Shown: in pieces, positions 56,935 through 64,000 of the stretch | How the letters are laid out: each line of letters opens with the position of its first letter | Numbering within the stretch: the stretch's first letter is position 1 | Assembly (NCBI GenBank): GCA_023333565.1 | Contig: JAJKFH010002767.1 | Span: 17,664-81,663 of the forward strand | DNA: 64,000 nt | Direction of reading: 5' to 3' | Source: Puffinus mauretanicus | Lineage: Eukaryota > Chordata > Aves > Procellariiformes > Procellariidae | The notes under the pieces: model-generated | Database searches by the model: none | What the model was told of the DNA's origin: nothing | Seen by the model: only the letters and a program-made list of their open reading frames with translations | Position numbers and translations under genes: made by a program

Positions 56935-59900
56935 CCAGGCACAGAATCTGGGGCTATGGCCAGAGAGGAGGCTTACGCATGTGAACTCCATTGGTGGTAC
57001 CAGAATCCAGCTGGTCTGTACCCGGGTTCTGGTTCCCCTTCCCTACCTGCTCCCGGCTCAGCTCCGTGGAGGGTGATTCTTGGAGCAGCCGCTCTCCAGC
57101 TGCTGGGTGTTGGCAAAACCTTCCTTTGGCCCTTCTCAGCTTTCTGGTATCTTCCTCAAACTAAGGTTCCCTTGACTCAAACAGGAGTATTTTCTGCTGC
57201 TTTACTTTCAAGGGTCTAGTTCCCTTACCATGCTCTAACCCTGTGGACCCCCTACAAACGTCCCAGGGGAAATGATCTTCATTTTCCCTCAACCCTGTTT
57301 CATTCAGCAGGGGATTTCTCCTTTGTTTGAGGGGATTCAAACCCAGATGCTGGAGGGAAGGGACGTGGTGGGTTCTCACTCCGTGCCACCGGTGTTGCCA
57401 CTGTGTGACAGTGAGATGGTGCAGCCTCAGGAGGAGGGCAGGGTCCACTCTAAAAATCCTCTGTGGCCCCACACAGACAATGCCTCTACTTTTGTGGCTG
57501 GAAGCATTATGTAAATGGCCCAGATCTGAAGACCTTTCCATCTAAGAAAATAATCCTGAAAGGAAGGTTTCCTCTAAATCCTTTCACAGAGCTCTTGCCT
57601 TTTCGGAGCAGCTGTGTCAGTTTGGTTGCACACACAGATGAGATTATGCAGCATGATGCGTAAAATTATACCTTTTGGAAGTTCTCCGGTGAATCCAATT
57701 CTTCCTGTTCTTTTGATGCTTCTGCAGAATACGTCCCATTGCTAGTTTGTGCTTCTAGCCTTTATTTGAGTTTGATGTTGCTGCAGCCTGCCGAATTTTA
57801 CCTATGGTTGGGCCAGTTTCTCATGTGTATGGTGACAAGCTTTGGCTCTGGAGTTTTGGCTACACTTTCAATGCCTACTGCTCAGTTTGAAGCAAGGCCA
57901 TGGGATCCAGTTTCAGATGTGCTCAAAGCCTCTTGTCCAGCAGAGCCTTTGGAGGGGCGAATGGGTGAGAATCACCACATGTTTGCAGGCAGAGACAAGT
58001 CCATCCAGCTGGATGGCTGATGAAGCACGCTTTTCAATTCACCATTCGGGTATGCTCAGTAGCCCCACTGCTTTGGAAACGCTGACCTAAAGGATGCTTC
58101 CTAATGGCTCCAAGACAGTGCATACACAGACAAAGAATTTGCTTTTCTCCCTAGGGCATTACAAGTCTTTGGGGTTTTTTGAGAATGAAAATAGGTCATG
58201 AAATCCTGACACAGAAGCTGCAAGTTCTCACCAGCTGTCTGTGACATTATTTCCAGATGTTCCTGCTCTTAGCCATCATGGCCCACTGCAGGAATCCTGG
58301 CAAAGGGGCTGTCACTTTGATCTCTTTGTACCAGCTTCTGTGTACCCACCATCTCTGCTCCTGACTTTCCTGGCTGGACTGCATATTGCCCTTGTCTGCA
58401 AAACCTACTACAATACAGAGACGTTCCTTTGCTTAACCAAGGGTCTTCATTTCCTATTCATTAGAAGTTTAAATGACAATTCCTGGGCATCTTAAACAAT
58501 GGCCATTTGTATGGAGGCTTGAGCTTAAACCGTATTTGCATCCTTGAAGGGCATTCTCACTGAACAAAGCGGTATGGGGCCTCACACCTGGAGAGACAGG
58601 AAGATCCCGCGCCTCTCACCATAATTTTGTCAGGTCTAATCCCACTGTTCTGCTGCCAGCAGGCTGACGTGGCATTTCACATTCAGACGTGGGAGGGCTT
58701 AATGAGGAACGGGCACTGCCTGCTGCAGGATAGACGATTTGCTCCTCTCTTAACCTAGCATGGCTGAAAGACAGCAGAAGTACAAAAAATATAAAAAACA
58801 GAGCCAGGAACAGCAATCCCTGCCCCCAGCACCTTGTTGCAAGGAGAGGACAGCCACAACACGGCTCCTGGTGTCACCAACTGACAATTCTCCTGCAAAG
58901 TCCTTTGCTGCAATGCCGTGGATCTCCCCCGAAGGCTCATCGGATCTCCCCAATGCCTGGGCATCAGCTCGGGTTCTGGGAGGGAAAGGCAGTTGGGTTC
59001 ATCCACCCCTCTGCCCTCTTCATGAAGTGCTGGGAGCTGCACTTGAACATACCCTGCTGCAGGACGTCCGACGAATGTGGTCTCCGAGCACCAGACCTAC
59101 TTCTGGGGTCTTGCTGCCTGGGAGGTGAGCCGTCCATTTCGATGCAGTGGGCTCTGAAGGGCTGAGGGCTTTTCTTCCTCCCCGGGAAGTGTCACCACCA
59201 GCGGACATTGCCTACGAGAGTTGAGTCTCCGAGGGCAGCACAGGGGATTCCTTCCCCCTCCGGTGACGCTGGGTTGCTTGGGGCACCGTGCCTTGACGGG
59301 TGCCAGAGGACGGCAAACACCAGTCTGCAGCAATGAGGCGGGCAGCGGCACTGGGAGGCGTCACTTCAGTCCACACAGGGCGCGGGACGTGAAGGGCTGT
59401 TCCCAAAAGCCGTGCTTTCCGGAGAGCCGCAGGGTCACCCGTGCAGGGAGAACAGCTGGTGACCAATGGCGGAGAGGAGCAAGAGGGGCAGAGGGGGACA
59501 CCGAGCCGAACGGGAAGTGCAGCCTGGCTGGACAAGTGCTGCTGGATGAATCTGGCAATTCCAGAAAACTGATTATTGAGCACTTGTTCTTCTGAAGTCC
59601 GCTCTTGACACTGCGTGGTCAAGTGCAAGACCACCCGCTCCACTCTGAAGTATTAATGCATGGAGCATCCTGGCTTTGTGCCACCGGAGCAGACAGTGCA
59701 GGCATCTCCCGAAAGTGGAGCCTGCTGGGGGTTGAGTAAATACTGGCTGCAAGCTGCTGGTTGACTAAATTTTGCCGCTCTCTGCCTATTGTCTGTGACT
59801 AGACTGTGATTTTATTTATCTACAATTATTTGCTGAATTGTGGAAAGTTCCGTGAGTTCTGTTTCTCAAGTTTAAGACTGAAATGTGTGGTATTGGACAC

Positions 59901-59989
59901 AGAAATAAAGTGGCATTGCACCCATTCTCCTGAGCTCCAAGAGGACTTTAACTGTCAGAACTGACAGTTTATTATAAGGAGTACATCAA
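56935..59989. other. Single-copy sequence, no gene recognised
   Basis: Moderately GC-rich at 58600-59640. Reverse and forward frames of 120-143 codons overlap near 59100-59640 without known domains. An inverted repeat with 9-bp arms (59950-59969) stands just left of the LTR at 59990. Confidence 0.4.
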
Positions 59990-60529
59990 TGTGGTGGATT
60001 GACCACGGCCAGCAGCTCAGCATCCACCCAGCCACTCGCTCACTCCCCCGCAACAGGGGAGAGAATAGAAGAGCAAAAGTGAGAAAACTCATGGGTCGCG
60101 ATATAGACAGTTTACTAAGTGAAGGACAGGGGAAAGGAAACCAAAAATAAGTGATGCAAAGCCAACCGCTCACCACCTCCCGCAAGTAGACTGATGGTGC
60201 CCAGCCAGTCCCTGAGCGACAGCTGCTGTGGAGAATTTCCCTCCCCCCAGTTTTATTGCTGAGCACAACCTCATGTGGTAGAGATATCCCTTGGGTCAGC
60301 TGGGGTCAGCCGGGCGGCTGTGTCCCCTGCCAACCTCTTGCCCACCTCCAGCCTGCTCGCTGGCATCAGAGAGAGACGCAGAGAAAGCCTTGATGCTGTG
60401 CAAGCCTGCTCAGCGAGAGCCGAACATTGGTGTGTTACCAACACTGTTCTAGCCACAATCCAAAGCATAGCACCAGAGCAGCTGCTATGAAGAAAATTAA
60501 CTCCATCCCAGTCAGATCTGGCATAAACA
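59990..60529 (-). mobile_element. Solo LTR, reverse strand, 540 bp
   Basis: On the reverse strand it starts TGTTTATGCCAGATCTGACT, continues GGGATGGAGTTAATTTTCTT and CATAGCAGCTG, and ends AATCCACCACA. The layout matches the TGTCCTGG family at 48549: AACTGGGGGGAGG after the promoter, GGACTGGCTGGGCA, GGTGGTGAGC, and the CTCTCCCCTGTT block near the end. The TATA box is replaced by CAATAAAACTGG, so its promoter may be dead. A clean target duplication was not found (CATCA words lie close to both ends but off by one to three bases). Confidence 0.8.
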
Positions 60530-61869
60530 TCATTAGTGAAACACTAGGAATTCAGAATGGGTGAGGGTGGAAATTCTGGACACATTCACCATTATTTGTT
60601 TAATGTTAATTAAAATTTGCAATACCTCAGTTGCTAGAATACTGCTAAAATTAAGAGAGAGAATATGGGAGCTCAGTCCAAACACATGCTCATGTCAAAT
60701 CAAATGGATATGCCCTTACCATTGTTTCACAAACCCGGCGCTTGTGTGTTTGGGGTACTGCGGCAGCACTGGCCAGCACAAGCAGGACACCTCTGATGAT
60801 GATGCAAGTGAATTTCTCACAACTCAAGGCTACACAAGAGGTCTGGCTCTGGTCATGCAGACCAGACAGCAGTCCCAAGTACATGCATGAACTTGCAGAG
60901 GCGCAGAGCTGCTGCCGTGGGATGTCAGGCGGAGACAAAGGTGAGCCTGCAGAAACATCAGTAGCACCATAAATAAACTCCCACTTATGCCTACACATCC
61001 AAACGTAGATGCATTTATATGAAACTCATTGAGAATAAATAATTCATCAGTCATTAGTTATAGCTCTTTTTAGTAAGAGTTTTTTTATCGTAGTAGTAGT
61101 TAGCGAGATTAATCCTGCAGCTAGTGGCACGTACACGTGGATACGTGCATCTCAAGAGAGAGCTGGGACGGACTCGAGGGCAGGGGGAAGGAGAGCTCGC
61201 CCACTCTCCAGTGCCCAGTCTCTCCCTGCCTGGCTGCAACCTGGTCTCTGCCGGTGGCCAGTGGTGAAACGGGCAGAAGTTTGGGCTCTTCCCGTCTGTC
61301 TCAGTTATTTTTGCTTGGAACAAGAAGGCAGCAGGGCTGAAAATCTCCATGCCTGGGAGTCCCCCTCCCTTCTGCCTGTGCAGCCAGAGGACACCCTCTC
61401 CCATGGCGGAGGTGCTCGGCAGAGACCTGCTCTGAAGCAGGAAAAGCCTCAGCGAAACCACTGCGGTCTTTAGAGACCAAGAGCTGCTCTTTAGGTGCTC
61501 CTGAACAGCTGATGGCCCCAGTCCCCAGCAAACCGTTCCAGTTTGCATCTGGGTTGGCTTGGAGGTTGTCTCTGCCCCATCAGGAGGTCAAACCGCCCGC
61601 AGGACCAAGGAGACCTGAGGACCTGGACCTCCCTCACCAACACAAACCTTACTGTTTGCGTGGTGACTCGGGCTTTGCCGGAGTGCGAAGCGCCCTGCCA
61701 GGTCCGACGGTGCAGCCAGCTGGGGAGGCGGGTTCGGTGAGCCCCGGTGCCTGGCCCTGCATGATGGATGCCTTTTCATGAGGGCCCCCAAAATCCCATT
61801 TCAAATGCAACCACCTGGTATTTTTTCCAAGGGATCCAGGACACAAAGTGAAAACAAGAGTGAAAGCAG
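60530..61869. other. Single-copy sequence, no gene recognised
   Basis: No repeat or exon was recognised. A small inverted repeat around a CACGTG E-box occurs at 61127-61148. GC content rises from 61130 to 61760 with overlapping frames on both strands and no known family. Confidence 0.4.
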
Positions 61870-62790
61870 GCTTTTTGAACTTAAAAAAATTACTTTTATT
61901 TTAGGAACCAATAAAATTATGGTAAATATTTACAAATAATTATCTCACATAAAGGTTACATAAAACCAAATGTCCACAAGTAACAGTCACTCTCATGAAA
62001 AGACACACAGATATTGAACTACGCCAGTCTTATTGCATGTTTCTTCAACTAATCTAAAAATAAAAAGTGTTGCAGTCAACCATTTAACTTAGAATAAAAT
62101 CACAAATTTCAGTATTGACAAGAAAAAGAATTGAAAAAACCAAATAAATGAAAAAAAACCTCAAACGGCCCCTCCCTTTTGACCCTTGCCTTAGCACCCC
62201 CACTCCCCAGCCCACCTCCCCTTTCCTCCCCAAAACAAACCCCAAAACAAAAAGCCCCAAATAATGTTCGACATCTTTGGCAAATTGGCACTGCTGTAAT
62301 TACATTCAAATATTATAACACACAAAAGCAACACACAGCACTAAGGAAAAAACACCAAGATTCAAGTCTGTTCTTTTCCTACTAGAAAAAAAGAATACAA
62401 AACATACACATTTTAAGAAGCATTTTTTCATCTGTTTTGCAACAGATGTTATCCCCTACTTTCAAAGGCAATTCAACAGTTATTTTTATGAGTTTTTTGT
62501 AAGGTTTTTTTTTGTTTGTATGTACTTTTCAAGGGGGGAGGCTTTTATTTCTCTCCCTCTCTTTTCTTTTTCCTCTCTTTTTTAAGAAGTAAGCTTCAAT
62601 GCAGGCATTGCAGACTTTGGTGGATACAACAGATATGTATTTCTTTGATGCTAGAAGTCCCTAATACAAAGTAGTTTGTCTCTAAGAAAAAAAAAGCCTG
62701 TTCTTTTTTTTTCTTGGAAAGGAATTCCATTTGCAATGAAATGAGTTTCTGTAATTTCAGAATGTACAAAGGCCACTAGAAAGTGAAAAA
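61870..62790 (-). other. Candidate 3' UTR of a reverse-strand transcript
   Basis: Read on the reverse strand this is a long U- and A-rich stretch with homopolymer runs (T8-T9, A9). It carries an internal AATAAA near 62535 and then a Pumilio-type TGTAAATA word (61927-61934). About 30 bases later comes a distal AATAAA poly(A) signal (61895-61900), followed by the end of the AT-rich block. The composition changes sharply at both borders: GC-rich to the right, ordinary to the left. This fits the distal 3' UTR of a regulated gene, such as those of many transcription factors, whose coding exons would lie beyond about 63 kb. I recognise no coding sequence there, so the gene is unnamed. Confidence 0.4.
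61895..61900 (-). terminator. Candidate distal poly(A) signal (AATAAA, reverse strand)
   Basis: Located at the downstream border of the U-rich block, about 30 bases after a TGTAAATA word. Cleavage would fall near 61870-61880. Confidence 0.4.
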
Positions 62791-64000
62791 CCAGGACAAG
62801 GTTTCTTCCCACACGAGGCTGAGCAAAGCGAAAGGCAGGTCCAAATGCCCACCGGCCATTTTCCCATTTCGCTTCGACAGGGCAGAGCAGAAGACCCTGG
62901 ACACAGGGCTCCGGCCGGGTGGTGGCCAGGGTTATCGCAGGACTCGGGTCCACCCCTCCGGGACCGCCGCAGGGTCTGGGAGACTCACGCGTGTGCACGT
63001 CAGTCTCTGCAAGCCCGCCCGCACTGCAGCGCTGCGGCGCTGCCCTGCAAAGCCCCTTTGGTCTGGCTCCTGCCCTGGAGCTCCTCCACTGCCTGAGCCC
63101 CCTCGCAGGGCTAGCGAGCGGAGGTCACAGCTGGAGCTGACACCTACGCCAGCCACGACGCCGAAGCGAGCAATCCTGGCACCAGGCACCTCTTTGACGT
63201 GCTTCTGACTGGGTGTTTGCACATCAAGTCTCATTAGCTCCACCAGAAAAGCGACACTAACTGGTTTTGATCCTTTCGGATCTTTTTGTTTCTCGTGCTG
63301 CGGTAACGCGTACCCGAGACAGGAGTGGGTTTCAGTCTGAGGGACACAACAGGGCTCCCCGGCTGGCATCCCCAGCCTTGCGCCGCCACCGAGCGCTCTG
63401 CCTTCGGCGCGGAGCAGTGGTCACTGCGGCTTGGGACGTGCGCCCAGTGCCCGTGTCAGTGCAAGCCGCCCAACCCGGCTCTGCCTGCTAAGGCCCGTAC
63501 AGGACCATCGCCTGCATGCTCAGCGAGATCTGCAGGGCACGTTACCCCGGAGCTGCTGGCCCTCTAACGTCATTTTCTCAGTGAATCCAGAAGAAAAAGC
63601 AGGTATTCCCAGGGTTTGCTGGGACAGAGTCACAAGGTGGGTCAGCTTAATGCCGTGCTACCTGCCGTGGCCGTGGTCTCACGTGTCCTGGCGGCACAGG
63701 CGTGGGCACACGCGTGCAGGGAAGAGCACAGCACCGGGGAGGACACTCGGTCGCAGCCGTGTAGCTGCCAGCTGCAGCCACACAAGTTAACTCCGCTACG
63801 GGCCACAGCTCTTTGAAGCTGTGGGTACTCGTCATTGGAAATAAGCGACACTGTAACATGGTTTCCTCTCTCCTCCATGCTGAAGGACATGCAGAATAGG
63901 TAAATTAAAGAAAATAAGAAAAGGAATACAACCCCACCAGTTAAGACCGGGCATGGAGAGCATTTATCAACAGCCAGCGGCTGCCAGCACGCGGCACAGC
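62791..64000. other. GC- and CpG-richer right end, no gene recognised
   Basis: CpG counts by eye are 3 to 7 per 60 bases between 62940 and 63480. On the reverse strand a pyrimidine-rich run ending CCTTCAG (about 63887-63945) could be a splice acceptor, followed by an open frame starting MEERGNHVTVSLISNDEYPQ (63642-63877). I recognise no family. If the 3' UTR at 61.9 kb is real this region may hold the terminal exon or more 3' UTR. Confidence 0.3.

Noticed and set aside
56473..57219. 248-codon forward frame
   Set aside because: It begins inside an old LTR and runs into unrelated flanking DNA. There is no retroviral or host domain.
1..64000. Prokaryotic features (operons, CRISPR arrays, insertion sequences), rRNA and tRNA genes
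   Set aside because: Nothing of the kind was seen. Composition, repeats and open-frame texture are those of vertebrate noncoding DNA.

Overview
This window is vertebrate nuclear DNA, almost certainly from a bird. The best evidence is its repeats. There are several 5'-truncated CR1 LINEs whose 3' ends carry the avian tail of ATTCTRTG-type octamers. There are also solo LTRs with a TGTCCTGG start and a TATA-AACTGGGGG core that I associate from memory with many neoavian genomes. There are no operons, ribosome binding sites, CRISPR arrays or other prokaryotic features. No rRNA or tRNA gene was recognised. Species cannot be assigned by eye; a neoavian bird is my inference.

Layout. 1-3.5 kb is a reverse-strand CR1 carrying decayed ORF1 and the ORF2 endonuclease. 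It is split by a 1,234-bp LTR (1223-2456) flanked by a perfect 5-bp duplication. 3.5-9.2 kb is single-copy sequence with a (GT)n(AT)n microsatellite and a conserved-looking segment near 6.85-7.63 kb. 9.24-10.1 kb is a clear CpG island, the best promoter candidate, with a possible short first coding exon. 10-24.6 kb is mostly single-copy, with one truncated LTR (11.1 kb), a CR1 tail expanding into a graded pentanucleotide repeat (17.8-18.0 kb), and a second CpG-rich block with an RFX-type site (23.1-23.96 kb). 24.6-26.2 kb is a forward CR1 with a decayed reverse transcriptase. 26.2-48.5 kb is gene-poor, with a perfect 21-copy GGGAA array, two possible reverse-strand poly(A) ends and AT-rich, homeodomain-motif-rich segments. 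48.5-49.1 kb is a well-preserved solo LTR with target-site duplication, TATA box, CRE and poly(A) signal. 49.1-61.8 kb holds a minisatellite, another CR1 3' end, two older LTRs (56.4 and 60.0 kb) and another enhancer-like AT-rich segment. 61.87-62.8 kb looks like the 3' UTR of a reverse-strand transcript whose coding part would lie to the right of, or near, the window end.

I could not identify any intact host protein-coding gene. The long open frames are explained by repeats, simple-sequence DNA, antisense of retroelements or GC-rich sequence. The window therefore reads as an intergenic or intronic, regulatory-rich, gene-poor stretch between a CpG-island promoter on the left and a transcript 3' end on the right. 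I found no convincing evidence of a new biological system. The most useful leads are the two CpG islands, the candidate 3' UTR, the enhancer-like segments and the two LTR insertions with exact target duplications. Conservation, splicing and expression statements are inferences that need alignments or RNA data.
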